DNA from: Corynebacterium sp. SCR221107
GTDB taxonomy: Bacteria > Actinomycetota > Actinomycetes > Mycobacteriales > Mycobacteriaceae
Length of the DNA stretch: 64,000 nt
Reading direction: 5' to 3'
NCBI RefSeq assembly: GCF_027886475.1
Contig: NZ_CP115670.1
Coordinates: 1,736,001-1,800,000 of the forward strand
This document shows, in pieces, positions 49,120-57,322 of the stretch. The position numbers and the translations under genes are program-made. Under the pieces are notes generated by a model, which worked only from the letters and a program-made list of their open reading frames with translations, searched no databases and was not told where the DNA came from. Each line of letters opens with the position of its first letter. Within the stretch, counting starts at the first letter, position 1.

Positions 49120-51186
49120 CTAGTCCAGCTTAGCGGAAACGTTGGCTTCTGTCGGCTGATCATTGACTCGGTTGCTAATCCAATCAGCGATTATTTCGAC
49201 CGCCTTATCAACGTCAACTCCATTGATCTGCGTTCCGTCAAGGAAACGGAAACTCACCGCGTTGGCCTCCACATCGCGTGCACCGGCAAGCAGCATGAAG
49301 GGCACCTTTGCGGTGGTGTGGTTGCGGATCTTCTTCTGCATACGATCATCGGAGGTATCCACATCGGCACGAATGCCACGAGTCCGTAGCTTCGCGGCCA
49401 CCTGCTCTAGGTGCTCGGAGAAGGTCTCCGCAACCGGGATGCCGATGACCTGGTGCGGTGCCAACCACGCGGGGAAGGCGCCGGCATAGTGTTCTAGAAG
49501 CACGCCAAAGAAACGCTCGATGGATCCGAACAATGCGCGGTGAATCATGATAGGACGCTTCTTTGTTCCATCAGAAGCGGTGTACTCCAACTCGAAGAGC
49601 TCAGGCAGGTTGAAGTCCAACTGGACAGTAGACATCTGCCACGTACGACCAATCGCATCGCGGGCCTGGACGGAAATCTTCGGACCATAGAATGCAGCAC
49701 CTGCCGGGTCTGGAACCAGTTCCAGACCGGACTTCTCGGCCACAGACTCCAAGATGCCAGTCGCCTTCTCCCAGATCTCATCTGATCCGACGTATTTGTT
49801 CGGATCCTTGGTGGAAAGCTCAAGGTAGAAATCATCAAGACCATAATCTTTCAGCAAGGAGATGATGAATTCCAGAACCGAGGTCAACTCAGCTTCAAGC
49901 TGATCCTCCGTGCAATAGATGTGGGAATCGTCCTGTGTGAAGCCGCGAGCTCGGGTCAGGCCATGCACCACGCCGGATTTCTCGTAGCGATACACGGTGC
50001 CAAACTCAAACAAGCGAAGTGGCAGTTCGCGGTAGGAGCGACCGCGGGAGGCGAAGATGAGGTTGTGCATCGGGCAGTTCATCGGCTTGGCATAGTAATC
50101 CTGAGGCTGCTTGATGCAGTGGCCATCCTCGTCGTACTCGCCGTCGAGCTGCATGGCCGGGAACATTCCATCCTTGTACCAGTCCAGGTGACCGGATTTC
50201 TTGAACAAATCACCTTTTGTGATATGTGGGGTGTTCACGAAGGAATAGCCAGCCTCCAAGTGGCGGCGACGGGAGTGCTGCTCCATCTCCATGCGCACGA
50301 TTCCGCCGTTGGGGTGGAACACGGGGAAGCCGGATCCAATCTCGTCGGGGAAGCTGAAAAGGTCGAGTTCGTTGCCGAGACGACGGTGGTCACGCTTCTC
50401 GGCCTCCTCCAGCATGTGCTGGTATTCCTCGAGCGCTTCCTTGGACTCCCATGCAGTGCCGTAGATGCGCTGCAGCCCTGCTTTGGACTGATCCCCTCGC
50501 CAATACGCAGCGGATGAACGCATGAGTGCAAAGGCTGGGATGTACTTGGTGGTCGGTACATGCGGTCCGCGACACAAGTCATACCACTCGACTTCACCGG
50601 TGCGCGGGTTGACGTTGTAGTAGCCGGTCAGCTCGCCAGCGCCAACTTCGGTCGCCTCATCGGAGTCTGGATCGACCGAACCCTTGTCCTGGATGAGCTC
50701 CAACTTGTATGGCTCATTCGCCAGCGCCTCGGCAGCCTCTTCCTGGCTGGCGTAGACGCGTCGCTCGAACTTCTGTCCCGACTTGATGATCTTCTTCATT
50801 CGCTTCTCCAGCGTCTGAAGATCCTCAGGCGTAAAAGGCTGTGCCGCGTCGAAGTCGTAATAGAAGCCGTTCTCAATGGCTGGACCGATACCGAGCTTTG
50901 TGCCTGGGAATTCCGCCTGCACAGCTTGCGCAAGCACATGTGTACAGGAGTGACGAATGACGCTGCGGCCTTCCTCGGTGTTGGCCGGGACAGGCTGGAA
51001 CGAAGCCTCGGTGTCCGGGACGAAGGACAGATCCTTGAGCTCACCGTTCGTGTCCTTAACACAAACAATGGCCTCCGGGCCCTTGTTGGGAAGTTCCAAA
51101 TCCCGCATCGCCTCGCCGACCGCAGTTCCGGCAGGAACCGAGAAGAAGGCGTGCGGGTTGGCCTGCGCCTGAGCAACATGTGCCAT
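49120..51186 (-). CDS. thrS: Threonyl-tRNA synthetase
   Basis: This class II synthetase charges tRNA-Thr and edits Ser-tRNA-Thr. An N-terminal TGS domain ([19 protein letters not shown]) is followed by the editing domain with [12 protein letters not shown]. The zinc-binding catalytic core shows [12 protein letters not shown] (Cys ligand), [15 protein letters not shown] and [20 protein letters not shown] (His ligands). An anticodon-binding domain comes last ([12 protein letters not shown] onwards). I start at the ATG at 51186, with AAAGGAG nine bases upstream, giving 688 residues. The frame upstream to 51321 is unconserved. Confidence 0.97.
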   Translation of the reverse strand: MAHVAQAQANPHAFFSVPAGTAVGEAMRDLELPNKGPEAIVCVKDTNGELKDLSFVPDTEASFQPVPANTEEGRSVIRHSCTHVLAQAVQAEFPGTKLGIGPAIENGFYYDFDAAQPFTPEDLQTLEKRMKKIIKSGQKFERRVYASQEEAAEALANEPYKLELIQDKGSVDPDSDEATEVGAGELTGYYNVNPRTGEVEWYDLCRGPHVPTTKYIPAFALMRSSAAYWRGDQSKAGLQRIYGTAWESKEALEEYQHMLEEAEKRDHRRLGNELDLFSFPDEIGSGFPVFHPNGGIVRMEMEQHSRRRHLEAGYSFVNTPHITKGDLFKKSGHLDWYKDGMFPAMQLDGEYDEDGHCIKQPQDYYAKPMNCPMHNLIFASRGRSYRELPLRLFEFGTVYRYEKSGVVHGLTRARGFTQDDSHIYCTEDQLEAELTSVLEFIISLLKDYGLDDFYLELSTKDPNKYVGSDEIWEKATGILESVAEKSGLELVPDPAGAAFYGPKISVQARDAIGRTWQMSTVQLDFNLPELFELEYTASDGTKKRPIMIHRALFGSIERFFGVLLEHYAGAFPAWLAPHQVIGIPVAETFSEHLEQVAAKLRTRGIRADVDTSDDRMQKKIRNHTTAKVPFMLLAGARDVEANAVSFRFLDGTQINGVDVDKAVEIIADWISNRVNDQPTEANVSAKLD

Positions 51187-51403
51187 GAATTCGTGCTCCT
51201 TTATGCACTTTGTGCCCGCGTCATACCTGGACGCAAGGCAGCTCAACGTAAATGAGGGCTGTTTGGCCTTAAGTGATGCGACCGACATTCGAAACCTGAG
51301 CACGCATATCCGCGCACTCAAGCCTTGGGCAAGCCCCGCGACGGCTTTGTTCGAGGCCGGCGTATTGTACGAAAGACGTAAACGCTGACCAGTCTACAGG
51401 CTC

Positions 51404-52717
51404 TTACTCAGCCTTCAGTAGTGAGCCACCCCAATATCCTTCGGATGAATGAGTGCCTGGCATGATGGCGTAGATCGCAGAACCGATGTGCGTGATCCAT
51501 TCGTTGAGGCGGTCGGAGGCATCCAGCCGCTGTTGGATAGGGATGAACTGCTTGCGCGGATCTTTTTGATAGCAACAAAATACCAATCCCGCGTTGCTAA
51601 GCTGCTCGCTTCCCGGCTCCGGGGGCAGGTTGTAGTTATAGGAACGCCGTAGAATTCGATCTTCCTTATTCTCATCGTGAGCCGTGGCCAGAGCCATGTG
51701 GGAATTGACATCAATGACGGGAATACCGTAACTATCAAGCGCGTCGTAGTCCGGATCATCAAACTCATCACTGCCAGTCAAGGGGGCACCATTGTCTAGC
51801 TTGCGGCCCATGACGTTTTCGCGTGAGGTTCGATCGAGCATTTCCCAGGTATCGAGGTTCATGTTTATACGGCGTACGACGAGACAAGAGCCTCCCCGCA
51901 ACCATTCTGGAGAGTCATCCTTGTCATCAATCCACACCTGGGCAGAAAACTGCTCATCGTTTCGAGGGTTGACGGTGCCATCGATTTGGCCGAAGAGGTT
52001 ACGCGGAGTTGCCCCTTCCTCACGCACGCCAGGCGCATTAAGGAAACCTTGCTGGAACCATTTCGTAGACACATACGTCGCGGCCGACCGTGTCATATGC
52101 CGAGCAACGAACGCATTTTGCAAGGGGTCGTCGCTGCATATCTGCAGGACTATATCGCTTTGCCCCCATTGTTCCTCTAGCTTGTCCTTGCTAAAAACCG
52201 GGAGTGGTTCCAGCCAGCTTGGTCTTTGATCTTGCTTTCCGACGATGTCGAAAAAGCGCGGCCCTACTCCGAGTGTGACGGTGAGGTTAGCTGGAAGTAC
52301 GCTCAGCTCTGGCTCTAGGGAACCTGGTGGATTCTTCCCCTGGGTGAGACTGCGTGCATCTTCCGTCCACAACCTCATGAGACGCTCGACCGCCGCGAGA
52401 TCAGCACCCGCCCGCAGATCGAACCCGATCAATGTAAGAAAACCCGGAGCCGGGGTAGCAATACCAGCCTGGTGCTCCCCATCAAATTCGACCGTCTTCA
52501 ACCCTGCCGCCACAGCAGTATCTGTTGCTGCGCCGCTTGCTTCGGTTGCAGCATCATCTTCTGAGGCACACGCGCCAAGCGCGCCAGCGCCGAGGAAGGC
52601 TGCCCCGCCGAGCACAAAGTTGCGCCGAGAAAGCTTCCATTTGTTGCCAAGGCCATTCACCGAACTCGGCTTCAATTCGCCTGGATCTGCCGGTGGTTGA
52701 AACTGATCACCCGTCAC
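51404..52717 (-). CDS. Tat-exported DyP-type heme peroxidase lipoprotein
   Basis: This is a dye-decolorizing peroxidase of the EfeB-like group. The leader has a twin-arginine motif (KLSRRNFVLGG) followed by a lipobox (LGACASE), so the folded protein is exported by Tat and anchored as a lipoprotein. The catalytic Asp lies in the family motif GQIDGTVNPRN. The likely proximal His is in VNSHMALATAH, followed by RILRRSYNYN. I prefer the GTG at 52717, with GGAG nine bases upstream; ATGs at 52732 and 52726 are poorly spaced. It follows the copper-protein genes. One exact dispersed repeat (52234-52244) is within the coding sequence. Confidence 0.9.
   Translation of the reverse strand: MTGDQFQPPADPGELKPSSVNGLGNKWKLSRRNFVLGGAAFLGAGALGACASEDDAATEASGAATDTAVAAGLKTVEFDGEHQAGIATPAPGFLTLIGFDLRAGADLAAVERLMRLWTEDARSLTQGKNPPGSLEPELSVLPANLTVTLGVGPRFFDIVGKQDQRPSWLEPLPVFSKDKLEEQWGQSDIVLQICSDDPLQNAFVARHMTRSAATYVSTKWFQQGFLNAPGVREEGATPRNLFGQIDGTVNPRNDEQFSAQVWIDDKDDSPEWLRGGSCLVVRRINMNLDTWEMLDRTSRENVMGRKLDNGAPLTGSDEFDDPDYDALDSYGIPVIDVNSHMALATAHDENKEDRILRRSYNYNLPPEPGSEQLSNAGLVFCCYQKDPRKQFIPIQQRLDASDRLNEWITHIGSAIYAIMPGTHSSEGYWGGSLLKAE
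52234..52244 (+). repeat. Dispersed repeat GCTTTCCGACG inside the DyP gene
   Basis: On the coding (minus) strand it encodes part of FDIVGKQDQ. It matches the copy at 43009 over 14 bases (TTGCTTTCCGACGA). It does not disturb the reading frame. Confidence 0.45.
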
Positions 52718-52850
52718 GAAAATCATCTCCATCCTTGCCCTTTATTCGGGCCTTTTATCACCATGTGACAGCACCGTTGTGTCAATGTTGCTGCCATTGA
52801 CGTCTAACCGAGAAGTTCGGACCACACCCGCATCAAGAGGACAACCTTGG

Positions 52851-52861
52851 CGTCGGAAAGC
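52851..52861 (-). repeat. Dispersed repeat GCTTTCCGACG, exact copy
   Basis: It reads ACCTTGGCGTCGGAAAGC on the plus strand, the exact reverse complement of 18 bases at 13984. It lies about 135 bases upstream of the DyP start. Confidence 0.6.
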
Positions 52862-52887
52862 ACGACGCTAAACAACTATGAATACAG

Positions 52888-52913
52888 TGACCACCATGAC
52901 CACCATGACCACA
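52888..52913 (+). repeat. 9-bp tandem repeat (TGACCACCA)
   Basis: There are nearly three copies of TGACCACCA in tandem, about 170 bases upstream of the DyP start. The function is unknown; it may be a slippage tract. Confidence 0.7.
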
Positions 52914-53159
52914 GGCAGCCACTGTAAGTCTTTGTTACCTACGGCATCAATGTGTTAGATCATAGGAAAAAGGAAGCGAGGCAATCTTAAACTTTTTAAT
53001 ACTTCTCGAAGCACCTTGTATGTCTAGGCTCTACATAAGGATGAGGCTCGGCCACAGTGTATGAACAACCGAAAGAATAACGTTCTTCGGCTATGTCTAC
53101 CTCACACCATCGCAAGACACCCTCGCCTGCCGTCCCTAGAGCCCAGACTATCGCTTTTA

Positions 53160-53190
53160 CCCGGCAGGTTTGAACCAAACACCTGCCGGG
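53160..53190 (-). terminator. GC-rich stem-loop downstream of the PCu(A)C gene
   Basis: CCCGGCAGGT (53160-53169) pairs perfectly with ACCTGCCGGG (53181-53190), 50 bases past the stop of the copper lipoprotein gene. No T-run follows on the minus strand, so termination would be weak or the hairpin stabilises the mRNA end. Confidence 0.5.
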
Positions 53191-53238
53191 CTGGCATCGC
53201 AGCGGCATATTCTGCTGGATACCCCACCAAGTGGGCTC

Positions 53239-53859
53239 TTAGTGAGCCATCTCCGACATTTCAGCCATGCCGGACTCGGTGGTAGACATGTCCATACCAC
53301 CGCCATAGTTTTCCTCACCGGCTGCGAGGTCTCTCACTGGAAGGTCAGCTACCTCAATCGTTTCACCATTCGACAGGGTCACAGTGATGTCCACGGTGTC
53401 GCCGGCCAAAATCGGGGTGGGAACATCGAGAAGCATCATGTGCTCGTGACCCGGCTGCAAAACCATCGACTGCCCTGGCGGGATGTCAAAGCCGCCTTCT
53501 TTCATCTGCATGACACCGTCAACGACCTCATGCAGCTCATATGCACCGGCATCAACAGAAGCCGTGAAAGAAGCGACGTTGACGTTTTCATCCGTATTAT
53601 TAGTGAACACACCGAAAATACCCGTCATGGTCTTGCCTTCCGGCATTGCCTTGACGTAGCCGTCCGTGAAGGTCACACCTTCCTCAGCATTCGAAGCAGA
53701 TGCAGTAGTGGTTGCAGGAGCCTTCGTGGTCACTGCGGCGGAAGTTGCGGTTTCCACCTTGGCGTCTGAGTCATTCTGAGAGTTGGAACAACCAGCCAGA
53801 AGCAAGGAAGCGACAGCGATGGTGCCTAGAGCGTACTTAGTGCGACGGGACGTGAACAA
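53239..53859 (-). CDS. PCu(A)C-type copper chaperone lipoprotein with Met-rich tail
   Basis: This is an extracytoplasmic Cu(I) chaperone, a family that delivers copper to cytochrome oxidase. A lipoprotein signal peptide (LASLL-like text ending LLLAGCSNS) is followed by a Ser/Ala/Thr linker and the PCu(A)C domain. Metal ligands appear in YELHEVVDGVMQMKEGG and GHEHMML, the H(x)n M ... HxM pattern. The last 20 residues are rich in Met and His (GGGMDMSTTESGMAEMSEMAH in part), a likely second copper-binding site. The copC gene lies upstream on the same strand and the DyP gene downstream. Confidence 0.9.
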   Translation of the reverse strand: MFTSRRTKYALGTIAVASLLLAGCSNSQNDSDAKVETATSAAVTTKAPATTTASASNAEEGVTFTDGYVKAMPEGKTMTGIFGVFTNNTDENVNVASFTASVDAGAYELHEVVDGVMQMKEGGFDIPPGQSMVLQPGHEHMMLLDVPTPILAGDTVDITVTLSNGETIEVADLPVRDLAAGEENYGGGMDMSTTESGMAEMSEMAH

Positions 53860-54111
53860 AACAAACTCCTTGATATGAAATACGATTGAATACGTTGGGA
53901 AGAAAATGAAATGCGACTTCCATGGAAGTGGCGTAGCTTTTCAGCATCCGCTTCGGTTTTAGCTCATACTGCTGTGCGAATCAGCCATTCCGAGAAAAGG
54001 TGCGCATACAACGGGGCAAAGTCTCGACCTGGTGGGCATTCCCAAAGCCACGCAGCATGTAAGCGTAACGCCAGCTGAAGGCCTGGGCAGAAACATGTGA
54101 ATTCACTGGAA

Positions 54112-54732
54112 TCAGCCCTGCTTCTTACGGCTGACAGCCACCACGATGGCACCGATGACTACCACCGCTGCAATCACTCCACCCCACAAGCCGATCTTTG
54201 AGCTCGACTCCTCTGCATCCGCTTGCACAACAGATGCGGCAGATTCCGTGCTCGATTGTTCCGCAGACACCGAGGACGATCCTTCCGAGGCAGTGCCTGA
54301 CGTGGCACCACCACTTCCTTCGACGGTAAACGAAATCTTGCCGCGCGTGGCGTGACCGTCGGACGAAGTGATTTGGAAACCAACGTTGTATTGGCCATCC
54401 CCAGCATGAACACCACTGGGCACCGCCAACGACAGCTGCGTACCGCTGAGGGTTGGTTCCCCAGAGAACAGCACCTCACCATCTTGGTTAGTCACCGCCA
54501 TGGTGTTGAAACCCTCCTTGGGATAAGAGGAAAAGTCGAGGGTGATCGTCTCTGGAAAAACAGCCAGCACCTCACCGTCGGTGGGCGAGCCGCCAACAAC
54601 AGCGTCGTGAGCGAATGCCTGCGGCTCGGCGCCAAGCCCCACACATCCAAGACCGAGCGTGCCCGCTGCCACAGTGGCTGCGGCTAGGACGCGTGCTGGG
54701 CGCAGGTTGTGTGGGCGCATCTGGTGATCCAT
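54112..54732 (-). CDS. CopC-type periplasmic copper-binding protein, membrane-anchored
   Basis: The protein has a signal peptide ending QAFA, so the mature form begins with His (HDAVVGGSPTDGEV), as required for the Cu(II) site of CopC. The other ligands fit SSDGHATRG (Asp and His). A Ser/Ala/Glu-rich linker and one C-terminal membrane helix (GLWGGVIAAVVVIGAIVVAV) with a basic end anchor it to the membrane. I start at the ATG at 54732, with GAGGAG just upstream; an ATG at 54759 is possible. It is 206 residues. With the PCu(A)C lipoprotein it forms a copper handling pair. No CopD fusion is present. Confidence 0.9.
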   Translation of the reverse strand: MDHQMRPHNLRPARVLAAATVAAGTLGLGCVGLGAEPQAFAHDAVVGGSPTDGEVLAVFPETITLDFSSYPKEGFNTMAVTNQDGEVLFSGEPTLSGTQLSLAVPSGVHAGDGQYNVGFQITSSDGHATRGKISFTVEGSGGATSGTASEGSSSVSAEQSSTESAASVVQADAEESSSKIGLWGGVIAAVVVIGAIVVAVSRKKQG

Positions 54733-55451
54733 CGTTCTCCTCGTGTTCTTTGAAACCATACTTTACAGCGAGATGTTATAACCAACTTTCGTTGACCATG
54801 ACATCGCACCAAAAGTTGCTTCGCCAAACAACATGGGCAGCGGTTGCCGCTCTCCCGGTTTGCATTTCTTCCCCATCACGCGGGGACCGACAGTTGAATA
54901 TAACCCCTGTGAAAGGGTCAAGGATTAGTCGCAGCGGCAACGGAGAAAGTTCCCTCCATTTCGTTTGCACTACCCCCGCCACCGTGCCTGCTCACTCGTC
55001 CCGAAGCCACAATCTGAAGTCATTGGTGTCGAATGTTGCCAAAACAGCTAAATGGAAATTTAACGCAACAACCACCCGAAAGCTTTCATCACATCCAGCC
55101 ACCACACCACCGAGCGCCGACATTCGTACCGCTTTGCTTGAGCAAAAACCCAGCCAATAAATGAACAAGTTCCAATACCCCCGAAGGCAGGGAAATACCC
55201 GGTACCGGTGACACTTTTTAGGCAATGCTACCCACAATCGGCACAAGGATTCATGCACGAAATTTGTCGAGATTCTCGTCCCATTTGGCTTCTTATTCAC
55301 CGCGCCGTACCGGGCACCCAGTGCGAGGTCACCAGCTTCCCCCACTTCTTATGGCGGGGTTGTCGAAGCCAGCTCTCACTTCAATGACAACCACCGTCTC
55401 AGCCCGCGAGAAACCCGATCCTTCTACCCAAGGACCTCATGCCCCATCATT

Positions 55452-55462
55452 GCTTCCCGACG
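55452..55462 (+). repeat. Dispersed repeat GCTTnCCGACG, variant copy
   Basis: GCTTCCCGACG, one change from the core, in CATTGCTTCCCGACGTTTCC context. Confidence 0.45.
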
Positions 55463-55547
55463 TTTCCTCGCACGTACCCGGCTCCCGTTTTTGCCACCGT
55501 ACTTTGGTGACGTCAACGTGGGACGTTTCCCTACATACCCGGCTCCC
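55459..55547 (+). repeat. Imperfect direct repeat with TACCCGGCTCCC
   Basis: GACGTTTCC followed by TACCCGGCTCCC occurs at 55459-55486 and again at 55522-55547, 63 bases apart, with a slightly different spacer. The first unit begins at the end of the dispersed repeat copy. Confidence 0.6.
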
Positions 55548-55587
55548 ATCCTTGGAAGCCCCACCCCACAACAAGCCCTGTCGACAC

Positions 55588-55617
55588 AAAAAGGCGCCGG
55601 TTTCCCGGCGCCTTTTT
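55588..55617 (-). terminator. Terminator of the tRNA cluster
   Basis: AAAAAGGCGCCGG (55588-55600) pairs perfectly with CCGGCGCCTTTTT (55605-55617) around a TTTC loop, seven bases past the last tRNA. It can work in both directions. Confidence 0.93.
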
Positions 55618-55623
55618 ACCTTG

Positions 55624-55696
55624 AGCGGATGACGAGACTCGAACTCGCGACCCTCACCTTGGCAAGGTGATGCGCTACCAACTGCGCTACATCCGC
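55624..55696 (-). tRNA. tRNA-Gly (anticodon GCC)
   Basis: 73 bases fold into a full cloverleaf: acceptor GCGGATG/CATCCGC, anticodon loop TTGCCAA, and T-loop GTTCGAGTC. CCA is not encoded. It is the last gene of the minus-strand cluster. Confidence 0.97.
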
Positions 55697-55735
55697 ATAA
55701 TCCATTTTTCGAAGAGTCCGGATTAGAAGACTCTG

Positions 55736-55807
55736 TGCGCGATACTGGGATTGAACCAGTGACCTCTTCCGTGTCAGGGAAGCGCTCTCCCGCTGAGCTA
55801 AACGCGC
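55736..55807 (-). tRNA. tRNA-Val (anticodon GAC), copy 1
   Basis: 72 bases with anticodon loop CTGACAC and T-loop TTCAATC. The acceptor stem GCGCGTT/ATCGCGC has a U6-U67 mismatch, present in both copies. Confidence 0.95.
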
Positions 55808-55815
55808 TTGCTGCG

Positions 55816-55886
55816 AGGTGGAAACGGGAATCGAACCCGTGTGCACGGTTTTGCAGACCGTTGCCTCACCACTCGGCCATTCCACC
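55816..55886 (-). tRNA. tRNA-Cys (anticodon GCA)
   Basis: 71 bases, acceptor GGTGGAA/TTCCACC, anticodon stem-loop ACGGTCTGCAAAACCGT and discriminator U, as expected for tRNA-Cys. Confidence 0.97.
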
Positions 55887-55921
55887 GCGGCGTTACCGCC
55901 TCCAGTATGAAAACATACCTG

Positions 55922-55994
55922 AGCGGATGACGAGACTCGAACTCGCGACCCTCACCTTGGCAAGGTGATGCGCTACCAACTGCGCTACATCCGC
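55922..55994 (-). tRNA. tRNA-Gly (anticodon GCC), second copy
   Basis: Identical in sequence to the copy at 55624-55696, as part of the duplicated block. Confidence 0.97.
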
Positions 55995-56033
55995 ATAATC
56001 CATTTTTCGAAGAGTCCGGATTAGAAGACTCTG

Positions 56034-56105
56034 TGCGCGATACTGGGATTGAACCAGTGACCTCTTCCGTGTCAGGGAAGCGCTCTCCCGCTGAGCTAAA
56101 CGCGC
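56034..56105 (-). tRNA. tRNA-Val (anticodon GAC), copy 2
   Basis: Identical to the copy at 55736-55807, including the U6-U67 acceptor mismatch. Confidence 0.95.
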
Positions 56106-56122
56106 AAAACGCTTTCGCGTTG

Positions 56123-56195
56123 AGCGGATGACGAGACTCGAACTCGCGACCCTCACCTTGGCAAGGTGATGCGCTACCAACTGCGCTACATCCGC
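56123..56195 (-). tRNA. tRNA-Gly (anticodon GCC), third copy
   Basis: Same 73-base gene as the other two, but outside the duplicated block and first in the cluster. The promoter is expected just upstream (higher coordinates). Confidence 0.97.
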
Positions 56196-56845
56196 ACGCA
56201 CACTAACTGGTGCGAGACAAAACATTAGCCGGTTGCCACCATGTTGCACAAATCCCCAGTTCACACATGTATTAAACAGAGATAATCACATTGCTGTCAT
56301 TGCCAGGTTTGCTGATGCCCTGCCGCAGCACCCAACTCAAGGGTTTGCAATATTCCAACCCTGACATACGCAGCCAGTGAAGGTTTCGGAGCCCAGCTCC
56401 TTTCGTTTCCGCTATTTCCAAAGAAATGGGCAGCCCTTAGAGTTAGTCCTACATCAAAATGGCATGCAGACTGAGGTTTGGTTTGCAGCCAATCCCGTTG
56501 GATCTGATCACCCTCGTTTCTTTTCGGGACGTGGCGTAGTCGACTCACCTCTGCGCCCCTTCGACGGCTTCGTGCACGAAAAATTGCACCAGAGGGCTCC
56601 ATTTCGCCTCCACCGCCCCACCCGGAACGGCCTTCGCTCAGCTTGTTGAAAAGTAATGGATTCCATCACGAAAAGGCACTTCCTACTCCCCCCGCTTCTT
56701 GCAGCTGCGTCGATCTTCCATCCCAGCATTCGCTGAACCCTGTTCCTTAATCCCTTCAAAATGCGCTCCAAGCTGCGGATTGCTAGTTTTACACAGATTC
56801 GTGCTAGATTCATTCGTGCTGAGAGGATGACTGATTCTTTCCTTT
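56196..56845. other. Gene-free region between the minus tRNA cluster and tRNA-Val(CAC)
   Basis: These 650 bases separate two divergent tRNA units and should carry both promoters. Short frames on both strands have no recognisable product. Confidence 0.4.
56222..56251 (-). promoter_or_regulatory. Possible promoter of the tRNA cluster
   Basis: On the minus strand TTGTGC (56251-56246) and TAATGT (56227-56222) are 18 bases apart, with the first tRNA starting 26 bases past the -10 box. The -35 match is moderate. Confidence 0.4.
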
Positions 56846-56917
56846 GGTTCTATGGCTCAGTGGAAGAGCGTTCCGTTCACACCGGAAAGGTCGCTGGTTC
56901 GATCCCAGCTAGAACCA
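56846..56917 (+). tRNA. tRNA-Val (anticodon CAC)
   Basis: 72 bases, acceptor GGTTCTA/TAGAACC, anticodon stem TTCCG/CGGAA with loop TTCACAC (anticodon CAC), T-loop TTCGATC. It is a single gene with its own terminator, at the boundary of the accessory segment. Confidence 0.95.
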
Positions 56918-56925
56918 CAACCAGG

Positions 56926-56956
56926 CCCCGCCACCACCCCCGGTGAGCGGGGTTTT
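56926..56956 (+). terminator. Terminator of tRNA-Val(CAC)
   Basis: CCCCGC (56926-56931) pairs with GCGGGG (56947-56952), with an inner CACC/GGTG, followed by TTTT. Confidence 0.85.
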
Positions 56957-57007
56957 CGCATGTCAAAGCCCAGATTGCCTAAACTTGCGGCTTAAGTAGC
57001 AAAATGT

Positions 57008-57038
57008 GTGTCCGGTCGGCGTGTCGTCGGCCGGACAC
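57008..57038 (-). terminator. Stem-loop between tRNA-Val(CAC) and the IS region
   Basis: GTGTCCGG (57008-57015) pairs with CCGGACAC (57031-57038), with T-runs on either side (TTTTG on plus, ATTTTG on minus). It directly follows the stop of the minus-strand fragment at 57047. Confidence 0.7.
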
Positions 57039-57046
57039 TTTTGCGT

Positions 57047-57322
57047 TTATCTGATGGTGCCCTTTTGTATGCCGATGTTGTGTTGGTAGTCGGTTGGGAT
57101 AGCGTTGTCGTAGAGAGCTGGTCGGCCTGTTTCCTGGTTTGCTTGGTTCTCGTTTGGTTGGGTCAAGACTGTGACTTTGGCGAGTGCGTCTTGGCCGAAG
57201 CGTTGCTGCCTGGCGATTTCTAGTGGATCGTCGGTGACGTCTGTTAGCGTGGTGTATCTGTAACTGCCGGTGACGACCCCCATGAACACATGAGGCGACC
57301 ACCGCAGTACCTTTCGACTCAA
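57047..57322 (-). pseudogene. Possible truncated 3' gene fragment at the IS left end
   Basis: A minus-strand frame of about 91 codons ends in NIGIQKGTIR and is followed at once by a terminator-like hairpin, as a real gene end would be. Its first 24 codons lie inside the IS left end, so the true 5' part would be missing. I cannot assign a family. It could also be a chance frame. Confidence 0.25.

Larger units (their letters stand above)
52718..53238 (-). other. Intergenic region upstream of the DyP gene
   Basis: The 521 bases hold an exact dispersed repeat (52851-52861), a short 9-bp tandem repeat and a GC-rich hairpin (53160-53190). I see no gene; a DyP promoter is likely here. Confidence 0.4.
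54733..55587 (-). other. Long gene-free region between copC and the tRNA cluster
   Basis: Of these 855 bases the part nearest copC must hold its promoter. There is a variant dispersed repeat at 55452 and an imperfect direct repeat at 55459-55547. I see no coding region with a convincing start or similarity. Confidence 0.45.
55622..56106 (-). repeat. Duplicated tRNA-Gly/tRNA-Val block
   Basis: About 185 bases (55622-55807) containing tRNA-Gly, a spacer and tRNA-Val recur at 55920-56105 with no difference I can find, including the 39-base spacer. The tRNA-Cys gene lies between the two copies and a third tRNA-Gly lies outside them. Confidence 0.9.

Noticed and set aside
52234..52244. Treating the repeat copy in the DyP gene as an insertion
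   Set aside because: The protein shows no extra segment there, so this copy may be a chance codon match; it is listed only as a repeat occurrence.
54992..55345. 117-codon minus-strand frame upstream of copC
   Set aside because: It has no ribosome site at its start, no recognisable motif and unusual composition; it is treated as non-coding.
55622..56195. Repeated near-identical blocks that look CRISPR-like
   Set aside because: Each repeat folds as a complete tRNA and the 'spacers' are tRNA-Cys and inter-tRNA DNA; no cas gene is present.
55616..56264. Open frames of 89 and 123 codons with repeated peptides (ADVAQLVAHHLAKVRVASS)
   Set aside because: These are translations through the tRNA genes, a common false gene call.
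56377..56649. 90-codon plus-strand frame between tRNA units
   Set aside because: It has no similarity I recognise and no ribosome site, and an equally long frame overlaps it on the other strand.
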